Assembly: GCA_963793245.1 (NCBI GenBank)
Contig: CAWBZG010000002.1
Coordinates: forward strand, 1,054,001 to 1,118,000
Direction of reading: 5' to 3'
Length of the DNA stretch: 64,000 nt
Origin: CAXBBB01 sp963793245
Lineage (GTDB): Bacteria > Bacteroidota > Rhodothermia > Rhodothermales > BA12
Both the position numbers and the translations under genes were made by a program. The notes under the pieces are model-generated. The model saw only the letters and a list, made by a program, of their open reading frames with translations, did not search any database and had not been told where the DNA came from. Positions 1-8,658 of this stretch are shown here, piece after piece (position 1 is the first letter of the stretch; each line of letters begins with the position of its first letter).

Positions 1-72
1 ATCTCGGCCAACTGGCGGGAGGTGAGAGGCAGATACAATTGGCGGAGCTCTCCACTGCGTGAGAGTGCAGAA

Positions 73-395
73 ATGGCGTTTGTTTGCAAAGAAGCGCCGC
101 CTCGCAACGAGGTGATCCCGACCATCCTGACGACGCATCGCTTGATTCTTGTGCGCGACATCACAAGAGACGGCGAGCAGTTCAGCTTGGCTTCGCTGCC
201 GTTCGGTGAGATTGGCACGTTCGCTTATCATCGCCGACTGCAGGGTGCGAGTCCCTCGATCGTGCTCCGCCTGCGCGCTGCCGAGCGGACGCTCGTCACT
301 GTTTCGATTTTCAGAGTACATCCGACGAAGCAGAGGAAGCCCACCGCGCTATTGCGGAGCGGGTGTTGCTCACCGCGAAGGAGCGTCGTCAGTGA
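73..395 (+). CDS. PH-like domain protein, frameshifted
   Basis: Small probable cytoplasmic protein of unknown role. From the ATG at 73 the first ~75 residues contain VIPTILTTHRLILV followed by short alternating strands, resembling bacterial PH-like (bPH) domains. The frame is open to the window edge, so translation could begin further left (GTG at 22 or outside). Near 302-304 the coding pattern shifts: the original frame gives an implausible basic tail, while one extra T in the TTT run restores VFDFQSTSDEAEEAHRA, an acidic helix ending at the TGA at 393-395. The repaired product would be about 107 residues. Its last 26 bases overlap the 3' end of the convergent YigZ-family gene. The domain assignment is moderate; the frameshift is well supported by composition. 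Confidence 0.5.
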
Positions 396-978
396 CCTCC
401 CCACGTCCACCTAGCGCGTCGACGAAGGCGGCTGAGAAGTCTTCGACGTGGGCGTTGCGGACGGCGAGTGTGAGGTGGGTGCGCTCGTCGTAGATCGGCG
501 ATTGCTGCTCGATGTCGAACTGGCTGATGGTGTGGAGGGCAGGGGAGGTGTCGCTATAGTCGAAGCTGACGCGGACGAGCGTGCGATGGGTGCGTTTGAT
601 CGACCCGGCAGCATCTAGTGCGCCACTCGCCGCGTCGCCATAGGCGCGGATCAGGCCACCGACGCCGAGTTTGGTGCCGCCGTACCAGCGCGCCACGACG
701 ACGAGCACGCCCGTCAACTCGCGCGCTTCGATCTGACGCAGAATCGGTGCTCCCGCGCTACCCGACGGTTCGCCGTCATCGTTCGAGCGGGCGGCCTCTT
801 CGACGACGCTGGCCCAGCAGTGATGCGTCGCATCCCACTCCGTCTTGCGCAACTCGGCCAAGCGTTCGGCGGCTTCCTCTTCCGAGGCAATCGGAATCGC
901 ACGCCCCAGAAACCGCGATCCACGGTCTTTGAACTCGTATTCGGCGGCTCGCCTGGGTTCGAGGTAGAAATCTGACAT
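370..978 (-). CDS. YigZ/IMPACT family protein
   Basis: Member of the UPF0029/IMPACT family, whose role in bacteria is poorly defined and has been linked to translation or stress. The signature VVVARWYGGTKLGVGGLIRAY lies near residues 98-118, preceded by an N-terminal region with KDRGSRFLG and ATHHCWA, both typical of the family. The C-terminal ~70 residues match the DUF1949 position. I chose the ATG at 978 because it gives MSDFYLEPRR, a usual family start; the longer open frame upstream runs through a palindromic repeat and has poor coding character. The product is 202 residues, close to the family length. It is divergent from the thiolase gene and overlaps the preceding small gene tail to tail. 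Confidence 0.85.
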   Translation of the reverse strand: MSDFYLEPRRAAEYEFKDRGSRFLGRAIPIASEEEAAERLAELRKTEWDATHHCWASVVEEAARSNDDGEPSGSAGAPILRQIEARELTGVLVVVARWYGGTKLGVGGLIRAYGDAASGALDAAGSIKRTHRTLVRVSFDYSDTSPALHTISQFDIEQQSPIYDERTHLTLAVRNAHVEDFSAAFVDALGGRGEVTDDAPSR

Positions 979-986
979 GCGGTATG

Positions 987-1014
987 GTAGCGACGGGGCA
1001 TGCCCCGTCGCTAC
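987..1014. repeat. Perfect 28-bp palindrome (REP-like)
   Basis: GTAGCGACGGGGCA is followed immediately by its exact reverse complement with no spacer. It lies 8 bases upstream of the yigZ-family start, in the divergent gap before the thiolase gene. The first 11 bases recur at 56664-56674, across the stop codon of the DUF1611 gene. It could form a cruciform or RNA hairpin and resembles the dispersed palindromes found in many environmental genomes. Confidence 0.75.
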
Positions 1015-1126
1015 GGCGCTCGGTCGAATCTCTGACGATAGGACTGACTCCGCCAACCCTTCACCGAACACGGCGCGCGTATCGGTCGTCCAACGATGAA
1101 ACCGCTTTTTCAACGTATCAGCACCT

Positions 1127-2317
1127 ATGACCGACGCCTATCTCTTTTCCGCCGTCCGCACGCCCATCGGCAAATTCGGTGGATCCCTCGCCAACCACTT
1201 GCCGTCCGATCTAGGCGCCGAAGCGATGAAAGCCGCGCTCGACCGAGCCGGTATCGAAGGCAGCGACCTCGACTTCTTCGTCATGGGCAACGTGCTGCGC
1301 GCCGGACACGGACAACTCGTCCCGCGTCAGGCGGCGTTCAAAGCAGGCATTCCCAAGAGCGTCGACGGCCAGGCCGTCGATATGGTGTGCTCGTCGGGCA
1401 TGATGGCCGTCATCAACGCCGCATCGCTGATCAAAGCGGGCGACGCCAACGTCGTCCTCGCCGGGGGCATGGAGTCGATGTCGACCGCAGGATTCTACCT
1501 GAGCCACAAAGCGCGGTGGGGCTACAAATTCCTGGGTGCCGGTCAGGAGCCGCTGCTCGACATCATGCAGCGCGATGGATTGAGTGATCCCGAAAGCGGC
1601 GACGCGATGGGCGACCAAACCGAGCGTCTCGCCGCCGAGCACGGCATCACACGCGACGAACTCGACGCCATCGCCGAGGAGTCCAACCGGCGCGCTGCTC
1701 ACGCGCAGGAAATCGGCCACTTCGCCGACGAAATCGCCCCGGTCGACTACCGCGTCAAGCGCGACACCAAAACGCTCGACTACGACGAAGGCGTTCGGCC
1801 CGACACGACGATGGAAACGCTGGGCAGCTTGCGCCCGGCGTTCAAGAAGGACGGTGTGCTAACGGCGGGCAACGCGTCGCAGATCTCGGACGGCGCGTCG
1901 GCGCTGGTCGTTGGAAGCAAGGCAGCGGGGGAGCGGTTGGGCATGACGCCGCTCGCCAAGATCACCGGCTACGGCTGGGCGGCAGGCGAGCCGTGGCGCT
2001 TTCCCGAAGCGCCAATTCCTGCCGTCAAGCGCGTGCTCGAAAAGACGGGCACCAAGCTGGACGATTACGACCTGTTCGAAAACAACGAAGCGTTCGCCAT
2101 CAACTCGATCCTGTTCGAGCGGATGCTGGGCGTCGACCACGACAAACTCAACATCCACGGCGGAGCGATTGCGCTGGGCCACCCCATCGGCTGTTCAGGC
2201 GCCCGGATCCTGACGACACTCGTCCACGCTCTGCGCACGCACGGCAAAGAGCGCGGCATGGCGTCGATTTGCCACGGCACGGGCGGCGGCACGGCGCTGG
2301 CGGTCGAGTTGGTATAA
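1127..2317 (+). CDS. Acetyl-CoA C-acyltransferase (thiolase)
   Basis: Thiolase of 396 residues, catalysing acyl transfer between CoA thioesters: condensation of two acetyl-CoA or thiolytic cleavage of 3-ketoacyl-CoA. The nucleophile is in VDMVCSSGMM (Cys88), the GHP motif in ALGHPIGCSGAR (His352) and the second catalytic Cys in SICHGTGGGTA (Cys382), so the full set of active-site residues is present. Length matches the family. ATG 1127 starts MTDAYLFSAVRTPIGKF, the normal thiolase N-terminus. No beta-oxidation partner is adjacent, although a 2,4-dienoyl-CoA reductase-like gene lies at 54.8 kb. Biosynthetic and degradative members cannot be separated from sequence alone. Confidence 0.93.
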   Translation: MTDAYLFSAVRTPIGKFGGSLANHLPSDLGAEAMKAALDRAGIEGSDLDFFVMGNVLRAGHGQLVPRQAAFKAGIPKSVDGQAVDMVCSSGMMAVINAASLIKAGDANVVLAGGMESMSTAGFYLSHKARWGYKFLGAGQEPLLDIMQRDGLSDPESGDAMGDQTERLAAEHGITRDELDAIAEESNRRAAHAQEIGHFADEIAPVDYRVKRDTKTLDYDEGVRPDTTMETLGSLRPAFKKDGVLTAGNASQISDGASALVVGSKAAGERLGMTPLAKITGYGWAAGEPWRFPEAPIPAVKRVLEKTGTKLDDYDLFENNEAFAINSILFERMLGVDHDKLNIHGGAIALGHPIGCSGARILTTLVHALRTHGKERGMASICHGTGGGTALAVELV

Positions 2318-2379
2318 CGCGTTTGGCTCTGCCTCGCCGACTGCTGAGGCGTCCGGGGCCACTGCGTCACTCACCTATC

Positions 2380-2463
2380 TGTCATCGCGAGCGAAGCGTG
2401 GTGATCTCCAGCACTAGCTGGTAGCAAGGAGATCGCCACGTCGCCGATGTCCTCGCGATGACA
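2380..2463. repeat. Dispersed hairpin repeat, copy 1
   Basis: An 84-base imperfect palindrome bounded by TGTCATCGCGAG and its exact reverse complement CTCGCGATGACA. Inside are a second pair of arms, GTGGTGATCTCC and GGAGATCGCCAC, with an A/T-richer centre. A close relative with the same outer and inner arms lies at 56692-56773. This copy occupies most of the gap between the thiolase and DNA glycosylase genes and could form a long RNA hairpin there. No protein is encoded. Confidence 0.85.
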
Positions 2464-2518
2464 AAGCGCGGGTTTTGGCGGTTTTGGCTCTGCTTCTCTA
2501 CTTCGATCTACCCCACCC

Positions 2519-3184
2519 ATGTCCGCCGACGCCCCACTCGACTCCGACTGGTTCGCCCGTCCAACGCTTCAGGTTGCCCGCGAACTGGTCGGTTGCCGAC
2601 TGGTGCGTGAGTCGGCGGACGGAATCCGCGTCGGGCGCATCGTCGAGACCGAAGGGTACACCCAGGACGATCCCGCTTTCCACGGCTGGAACGCTATCGA
2701 CCACGCAACCGGTCTGCTCAAACCGACCGGACGCGGGCGTGATCTGTTCGTCGCTCCCGGCCTCGCCTATGTCTACAAGATTTATGGCACGTACTGGCTG
2801 CTCAACGTCGTGACGGAGCCGCCCGGTATCGGCGGTGGCGTGCTGATCCGCGCCATCGAACCCGTCGACGGGCTAGACCTGATGTACCGCGACCGTCCCA
2901 ACGCCAAACGCGACCGAGATCTGGGCAGCGGACCAGGAAAACTGACCCAGGCGCTCGACATCGGCCCCGAGTTTCACGGCACCGACCTGACCCAATCGCC
3001 GCTCTACTTCCTGCCACCCGACCAGCCCATCGGCGACATCCAGATCACGACTCGCATCGGCCTGACGCGGGGCATCGAACTGGACTACCGTTACCTCGAA
3101 GCAGGAAATCCCCACGTCTCACCGGGTGTCCCGTCCGATATCGCCGCTGCCCGTAGACGCAAAAAGAAAGGCGTCCCCCGATGA
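2519..3184 (+). CDS. 3-methyladenine DNA glycosylase (AAG/MPG family)
   Basis: Base-excision repair enzyme of the eukaryotic-like AAG/MPG family that removes alkylated purines from DNA; 221 residues, normal length. Visible family marks are the early helix VARELVGCRLVR, the general-base segment IVETEGYTQDDPAFH (residues ~41-55), AYVYKIYGTYWLLNVV (~89-104) and VLIRAIEP (~114-121). The usual ETEAY is ETEGY here. ATG 2519 gives MSADAPLDSDWFARPTLQVA, a normal start. The C-terminus is basic (RRRKKKG), which may help DNA binding. It sits alone downstream of a hairpin repeat and is convergent with the small YeaQ-type membrane protein. Confidence 0.9.
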   Translation: MSADAPLDSDWFARPTLQVARELVGCRLVRESADGIRVGRIVETEGYTQDDPAFHGWNAIDHATGLLKPTGRGRDLFVAPGLAYVYKIYGTYWLLNVVTEPPGIGGGVLIRAIEPVDGLDLMYRDRPNAKRDRDLGSGPGKLTQALDIGPEFHGTDLTQSPLYFLPPDQPIGDIQITTRIGLTRGIELDYRYLEAGNPHVSPGVPSDIAAARRRKKKGVPR

Positions 3185-3198
3185 ACTCGAAGGACGCC
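3170..3198 (+). terminator. Possible weak terminator after DNA glycosylase gene
   Basis: GGCGTCC and GGACGCC form a 7-bp stem across the glycosylase stop codon, with a 15-base loop and a short GATTTT afterwards. The stem includes the last coding triplets and the T tract is short, so this is only a candidate. Confidence 0.3.
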
Positions 3199-3230
3199 CA
3201 GATTTTCAAGAGCGATCTGCTCTCGGAGTG

Positions 3231-3482
3231 CTAACTCCGCACTTTGCGGTAGATGAACAGCACGATCAACGCGCCGATCACAGCCGTAGCGAAGCTGCCG
3301 AAGTTGAAGCCGTCGACACCGCCCGTGTCGAAGAGCAGTTGACCGAGGAAGCCGCCGACAAACGCACCGACGATGCCGATGAGAATGGTGACGATGAAGC
3401 CGCCGGGATCATCGCCCGGCATAAGAAATTTGGCGATAACACCGGCGATGAGGCCGAAGACGATCCAGGCAATCCAGCCCAT
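3231..3482 (-). CDS. GlsB/YeaQ/YmgE family membrane protein
   Basis: Small membrane protein of 83 residues in the transglycosylase-associated (GlsB/YeaQ/YmgE) family; despite the family name no enzymatic activity is established. It has three hydrophobic segments: IAWIVFGLIAGVIAKFLM, then the Gly-rich FIVTILIGIVGAFVGGFLG, then a C-terminal segment before IYRKVRS. The PGDDPGG linker between segments one and two is typical. ATG 3482 gives MGWIAWIVFGLIAG, the common N-terminus; the open frame upstream of it is not coding-like. In other bacteria members are general-stress or envelope proteins. It is convergent with the DNA glycosylase and divergent from alaS. Confidence 0.88.
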   Translation of the reverse strand: MGWIAWIVFGLIAGVIAKFLMPGDDPGGFIVTILIGIVGAFVGGFLGQLLFDTGGVDGFNFGSFATAVIGALIVLFIYRKVRS

Positions 3483-3636
3483 GATGGTAAGAGGGTAAGT
3501 GAGAGAGAGGGTGTTACACCAGAGGTGGAAAATTGAAGTTGCCGTGTGATTGTATGCGCGGCGTAACGCGTTCGAGCGCGTGGAGCGGCTAGCGAAGTCC
3601 GGCTCCGTACCTTTCGGACCCATCCAACCGCCCGCT

Positions 3637-6503
3637 ATGGCCGCCCCTCAGACCGCCGCCGCCCTCCGCCAGGACTTCCTCGACTTCTTTGCCGAGAAGC
3701 ACCACGAGATCGTCCCCAGCGCTCCGCTCGTCCCGCGCGGCGACGCGACCCTGCTGTTCATCAACGCGGGTATGAACCCGTTCAAGGACGTGTTCTTGGG
3801 GACCGGCACGCGTCCGTACAACCGGGTCGCCGATACGCAAAAATGCCTGCGCGTCAGCGGGAAGCACAACGACTTGGAAGAGGTGGGCTACGACACGTAC
3901 CACCACACGTTCTTCGAGATGCTGGGCAACTGGTCGTTCGGCGACTACTTCAAGGCCGAGGCTATCGAGTGGGCGTGGGAACTGCTAGTCGACCGCTGGG
4001 GGCTGGACCCGTCGCGCCTCTACGTCAGCGTCCACGAAGGCGACCCGGACTTGGGTTTGCAGCCCGACAACGAAGCTGCCGAACTCTGGAAGTCACGCAC
4101 GACCGTCGATCCCGACCACATCCTGTTCTGCGATTCCAAGGACAACTTCTGGATGATGGGCGACACGGGGCCGTGCGGTCCGTGCTCCGAAATCCACGTC
4201 GATTTGCGGCCTGATGACGAGCGTGCTCGCGTCGACGGTCGAACGTTGGTCAACGCGGACGATCCGCGCGTGATGGAGATCTGGAACCTGGTCTTCATCC
4301 AGTACAACGCCAAGACCGACGGCACGCTCGAACCCCTCAAGGCCCGCCACATCGACACGGGCATGGGTTTCGAGCGCATCGCAGCCGTTCTCCAGGGTAA
4401 GACGAGCAACTACGACACCGACGTATTCGCCGACCTGCTCGACGCCGCAGCCAAGCTGTCGCCGATGTCCAAAGTGAGCGCCTACGACGCCGTACACATC
4501 GACGACAAGACCGAGGTAGAGCGCATCCGTGTTGCCCTGCGCGTTATCGCCGATCACGTGCGCACGTTGGGCTTCGCGATTGCCGACGGTGCGGCTCCGG
4601 GCAACACGGGACGCGGCTACGTCATCCGCCGAATCCTGCGCCGAGCCGTCCGTTACGGCTACCAGACGCTCGACATTAAGGAGCCGTTTCTGCACAAGCT
4701 GATTCCTACGCTCGTCGACGTCATGGGTGAAGCGTTTCCCGAGTTGGGCGAGCAGCAGGAGTACGTTACGCGTGTGATCGAAGCCGAGGAGCGGAGTTTT
4801 CTGGAGACGCTGGGAACGGGCCTTTCGTCATTCGATGCCCTGTTGCCCCATTTGGAGCGCTTCGCCGCTGTCGAAGAAATGCCGGGCAACGAAGCGCTCG
4901 CAAGCGCCCAAGACGCGCTCAAAGCCGACTCTTCGGCGCGCGATCTGTTGACTAAGGCGTTCGCGGGCGAGACGTGGGGCGCAGTCCTCGCGCACTTCTC
5001 CCAGGCCGCGTCGGATCGCGAGTTGCCGGGCGAAGTCGCCTTCCTGCTGCACGACACCTACGGCTTCCCGCTCGACCTGACGGCGCTGATGGCGCGAGAG
5101 CAGGGCTTCGGCGTCGGCATGGCGGCGTTCGAGACGCGGATGGACGAGCAGAAAGCGCGCGCGCGGGCTGCGGGTACGTTCAAAGTCGATCAGAGTCAGG
5201 TCGATGATTGGACGCTAGTCGGTGAGGCAAAAGCAGACAGCAAGTTCGTCGGCTACGACGCGCTCAACAGCCGGACGCAGATCACGGCGACGCGCACCAT
5301 CGCGCGTGAAGGCGAAGACGACCGTTATGAACTCACGCTCGCCCTGACGCCCTTCTACGCCGAAAGCGGCGGGCAAATCGGAGATCAGGGTGAACTCCGC
5401 ACAGGGGGGCAAACGATCCAGGTGCTCGACACGCAAAAGCAGAGCGCCCGCGTCGTCCACGTAGTCGACAAACTGCCGGACGACTAGCGCAGCCCGTCGA
5501 AGCGCGCGTCGATCCCGCCCGCCGTCGCGCTACTCAGCAGCACCACACCGCCACGCACCTACTCCACGCGGGACTCCGGCGCGTATTGGGTGATCACGTC
5601 CAGCAGAAAGGCTCACTCGTCGCGCCGGATCGCTTGCGCTTCGACTTCAGCCACTACGAGCGCGTCACGCCCGACGAACTGCGCAAAGTCGAGGCCTACG
5701 TCAACGCGTTCATCCAAGACAACGTCGCCCTCAAAGACGAGCGCGACGTACCGATTGCCGACGCGATGGATAGGGGCGCGACGGCGCTGTTCGGCGAGAA
5801 GTACGGCGAGCACGTGCGCGTCGTCACGTTCGACCCGGCGCGTTCGATGGAACTGTGCGGCGGCACGCACGCCAAAGCGACGGGCGAGTTAGGCGTGTTT
5901 CGCATCGTCAGCGAAGGGTCGGTCGCTTCGGGCGTTCGGCGCGTCGAGGCCGTAACGGGACAGCAGGCACTCGCGAGCATCTGGACTGATTTGGGCGAAC
6001 TCGAAAAGGCGCGGGGACGCTTCAAAACGCTGGGACGGAGCGTCGACGAAGAGATCGAGTCGCTCCAGGACCAGGTCAAAGAGGTGCAGAAAGAACTCGA
6101 CGCAAGCCGCAAAGCCTCATTGGGAAGCAAGGTCGGTGAGATCGCGGCCTCTGCCGAGCGCATCGGAAACGTCCGACTGGCAACGGCACGGTTGGATGCG
6201 GTCGATGGGGGAGACCTGCGGGATTTGGCGCAGAGCGTCGCGCAGCAGATCGGCAGTAATGGTGTCGTCGTGCTCGGTAGCGTAGACGCCGACGGCGAGA
6301 AGGTCGTGCTGGCGTGCGCGTGCGAACCCGAGGCGATAGCATCGGGCGTGCAGGCGGGCAAACTCGTCGGAATGCTGGCAAAGCAAGTCGGCGGCGGCGG
6401 CGGCGGGCGGCCCAACCTCGCCACGGCAGGCGGCAAGAAGCCCGAAGGCCTGGACGATGCTCTTGCCGAGTCGAAGGGGGCAGTCGAGCGTATGCTGGGC
6501 TGA
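3637..6503 (+). CDS. alaS: Alanyl-tRNA synthetase, with a one-base frameshift
   Basis: Class II synthetase charging tRNA-Ala. The first part (3637-5487) has the catalytic domain (LLFINAGMNPFKDVFLG, TYHHTFFEMLGNWSFGDYFK, MGDTGPCGPCSEIH, HIDTGMGFERI) and the start of the editing region. That frame stops at TAG 5485-5487 just after VVDKLPDD. The reading continues one base out of register from about 5484: LAQPVEARVD, then HHTATHLLHAGLRRVLGDHV (the editing-domain HxxxH), MELCGGTHAKATGELG, and the C-terminal coiled and Gly-rich DHHA1 part ending AVERMLG. Restoring one C (GACGACCTAGCG) joins both parts into about 955 residues without losing a motif. An essential gene, so an assembly error is the simplest reading. 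ATG 3637 starts MAAPQTAAALRQDFLDFFAE; no Shine-Dalgarno is evident. Confidence 0.93.
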
Positions 6504-6552
6504 TCGAGACGTTGTCGTTTACGTCTCGACTATACCAGACGATATACTCCAC

Positions 6553-7002
6553 ATGGAATCCGAAACCCGCCCCATCTGGCACCGCGCTGTCACCATCGAC
6601 GAACTCAACGGCTGGGAACGCGAGACGCTGGGTACAACCCTGGGGATGCGCTTCTCGGCTATCGGCCCGGACTGGATCGAGATGACGATGCCGGTCGAGC
6701 CGCGCGTGCATCAGCCGATGGGACTGCTGCACGGCGGCGCATCCGTCGCGCTGGCCGAGACGTTGGGCAGTGTCGGCGGGTGGTTGACGCTCGACCCGGA
6801 CGAGAGCGTCGCTGTTGGCCTTGAAATCAACGCGAACCACATCAGAGGCGTCCGGTCGGGCGTTGTGACGGGACGCGCGTCTCCGCTGCACATCGGCAGA
6901 ACGACACAAGTGTGGGAAATCCGCATCCGCGACGAACGCGACCGCCTGGTATGCGTCAGCCGCATTACGTTGTCGATCTTGTCGAATCGGCCCACCAAAT
7001 AA
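6553..7002 (+). CDS. Hotdog-fold thioesterase (PaaI/MenI-like)
   Basis: 149-residue hotdog-fold acyl-CoA thioesterase of the PaaI/YdiI/MenI type, hydrolysing CoA thioesters in the cytoplasm. The family core is clear: VHQPMGLLHGGASVALAETLGS (residues ~55-76, with HGG and the catalytic acidic residue in LAET), then VGLEINANHIRGVRSGVVTG and WEIRIRDERDRLVCVSRITL. The hint of a MenI role (DHNA-CoA hydrolysis) is only a family resemblance; no menaquinone gene is nearby. ATG 6553 gives MESETRPIWHRAV; upstream in-frame codons fall in the alaS tail. It lies 49 bases after alaS and 10 before the hemolysin III gene and may be co-transcribed with both. Confidence 0.87.
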   Translation: MESETRPIWHRAVTIDELNGWERETLGTTLGMRFSAIGPDWIEMTMPVEPRVHQPMGLLHGGASVALAETLGSVGGWLTLDPDESVAVGLEINANHIRGVRSGVVTGRASPLHIGRTTQVWEIRIRDERDRLVCVSRITLSILSNRPTK

Positions 7003-7012
7003 ATCTGCCGCC

Positions 7013-7645
7013 ATGACCGACCGATTACGCAAACTGCCCCTCCACGAGTGGGTCAACGGAATCACGCACGGAGTTGGACTGCTGCTGAGCGTCGCCGCTC
7101 TAGTCGTGTTGATCGTCGTCGCTCAGGACTGGATGAGCATTGTCGGCAGCTTGCTCTTCGGTGCCGGGCTAACGACCCTCTACCTCGCGTCGACGCTCTA
7201 CCACCTGGCGCGTAAGCGCAAGTTGAAGGAGAAACTCCGCCTGTTCGACCACATCGCGATCCTCTACCTGATCGCCGGTTCGTACGCACCGTTCGCGATG
7301 CACATGGGCAACCTGTCGGGGTACGCGATGCTCGTCATCGTGTGGATCCTGGCGCTGGGCGGAACGGCGTTCAAACTGCTCGCACGCAAGCATCGCTATC
7401 ACAACGCCGGGACGCTGATCTACGTGGTCATGGGCTGGATGGCCGTCTTCTTCGCTGGACCGCTGGTATCGAGTCTGCCGTCGGGCGCGATGGCGTGGCT
7501 GATCGCCGGAGGCGTGGCCTATACCGCGGGGATCGCGTTCTACTTGTGGGAGCGCTGGGACTACGCCCACGGCATCTGGCACCTGTTCGTACTGGCTGGA
7601 AGCGCGTGCCACGTCGTCGCAGCGTACTACGTCGCGGTCCACTGA
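7013..7645 (+). CDS. Hemolysin III/PAQR family membrane protein
   Basis: Seven-helix inner-membrane protein of the hemolysin III (TrhA/YqfA, PAQR) family, 210 residues. The start KLPLHEWVNGITHGVGLLLS holds the conserved first-helix His; STLYHLARKRKLKEKLRLFDH carries the helix-2 His and the following Asp-His; the C-terminal HGIWHLFVLAGSACHVVAAYY has the paired His of helix 7, a probable metal site as in adiponectin-receptor relatives. In other bacteria members affect membrane lipid or energy homeostasis rather than haemolysis. Its stop overlaps the queE start as TGATG, implying translational coupling. Confidence 0.9.
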   Translation: MTDRLRKLPLHEWVNGITHGVGLLLSVAALVVLIVVAQDWMSIVGSLLFGAGLTTLYLASTLYHLARKRKLKEKLRLFDHIAILYLIAGSYAPFAMHMGNLSGYAMLVIVWILALGGTAFKLLARKHRYHNAGTLIYVVMGWMAVFFAGPLVSSLPSGAMAWLIAGGVAYTAGIAFYLWERWDYAHGIWHLFVLAGSACHVVAAYYVAVH

Positions 7646-8349
7646 TGGTGGCTGAGCGAGCGCCGACGCTTCCACCGCCCATCACCGAGCGAGCCAAGTC
7701 GTACACGGTGAAAGAGGCCTACTACACGCTACAGGGCGAAGGCGCGCAGGCCGGACGTGCCGCCGTTTTCCTCCGCTTCGCCGGGTGCAATCTGTGGACC
7801 GGAAGGGAGGAGGACCGATCCGACGCCGTCTGCTCGTTCTGCGATACCGATTTCGTCGGAACGGACGGACCGGGCGGAGGACGCTTCCCAAATGCCGACG
7901 CGCTGGCCGACCACATCGCCGGTTTCTGGCCCGGCGGAGGCGTTCCGTACGTCGTGTGTACCGGAGGCGAACCGCTGCTGCAACTCGACAAGACCTTAAT
8001 CGACGCCCTGCACCAGCGCGGATTCGAGGTCGCCGTCGAGACCAATGGCACGCAGCCCGCGCCCGACGGACTCGACTGGATCTGCGTTTCGCCCAAAGCC
8101 GGAGCCGACGTGGTCTTGACGCGCGGCGACGAACTCAAACTCGTCTACCCGCAGTCACTCGCGATGCCTGAGCGATTCTCGGGGTTGGACTTTACCCACT
8201 TCTTCCTCCAGCCGATGGACGCCGCTGCCACACACGCAGATCCGGTCGCGCAGACCCAGGCCAATATTGCGGCCACCGTCGCCTACTGTCTGGAGCATCC
8301 CCAGTGGCGGGTGAGCGTGCAGACCCACAAGATGCTCCAGATTCCGTAG
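7645..8349 (+). CDS. queE: 7-carboxy-7-deazaguanine synthase
   Basis: Radical SAM enzyme converting 6-carboxy-tetrahydropterin to 7-carboxy-7-deazaguanine in queuosine/preQ1 synthesis. The iron-sulfur cysteines are Cys48, Cys63 and Cys66, a CX14CX2C spacing characteristic of QueE rather than the generic CX3CX2C. FLRFAGCNLW precedes them, followed by VVCTGGEPLLQLD (SAM/GGE motif) and EVAVETNGT. The C-terminal FFLQPMDA and WRVSVQTHKMLQIP are also family marks. 234 residues, full length. The ATG overlaps the hemolysin III stop. No queC or queD is visible in the window, so the rest of the pathway lies elsewhere. A queuosine mannosyltransferase-like gene lies at 40.2 kb. Confidence 0.93.
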   Translation: MVAERAPTLPPPITERAKSYTVKEAYYTLQGEGAQAGRAAVFLRFAGCNLWTGREEDRSDAVCSFCDTDFVGTDGPGGGRFPNADALADHIAGFWPGGGVPYVVCTGGEPLLQLDKTLIDALHQRGFEVAVETNGTQPAPDGLDWICVSPKAGADVVLTRGDELKLVYPQSLAMPERFSGLDFTHFFLQPMDAAATHADPVAQTQANIAATVAYCLEHPQWRVSVQTHKMLQIP

Positions 8350-8358
8350 GTTCGCATC

Positions 8359-8598
8359 GTGCCTGATTTCCTCATTCCGTTTTCCGACGACCTCGTTCTG
8401 CTCCGCGCCGACGACCCCGACGTGCTCCGCGATTTGTCCGACGAACTCTCGGCAGCCCGCATTCCGCACAATCTGACGACGACGCGCATCCGGGTAGGAC
8501 GAGGACGATCGGCGTACGACACCCACGGATCGATCTTCGTCGCCGAAGCGCATCATGGGACGGCGCTGGCTGTCGATGCTAAGCTGTTCGACTCCTAG
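8359..8598 (+). CDS. Hypothetical small protein
   Basis: 79-residue protein with no recognised domain, beginning at GTG 8359 as MPDFLIPFSDDLVLLR. It is acidic in the first 30 residues, then has a mixed TTTRIRVGRGRSAYDTHGSIFVAE segment that looks like strands of a small alpha/beta fold. It starts 9 bases after queE in the same direction and has codon use like its neighbours, so it is probably translated from the same message. No signal peptide or membrane segment is visible. Function unknown. Confidence 0.5.
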   Translation: MPDFLIPFSDDLVLLRADDPDVLRDLSDELSAARIPHNLTTTRIRVGRGRSAYDTHGSIFVAEAHHGTALAVDAKLFDS

Positions 8599-8658
8599 TT
8601 TGTCCCATTCCAGACTGTCAGCGAGTTGGCAGGCTTCCTCTTGCTTGACTCCCTATCC

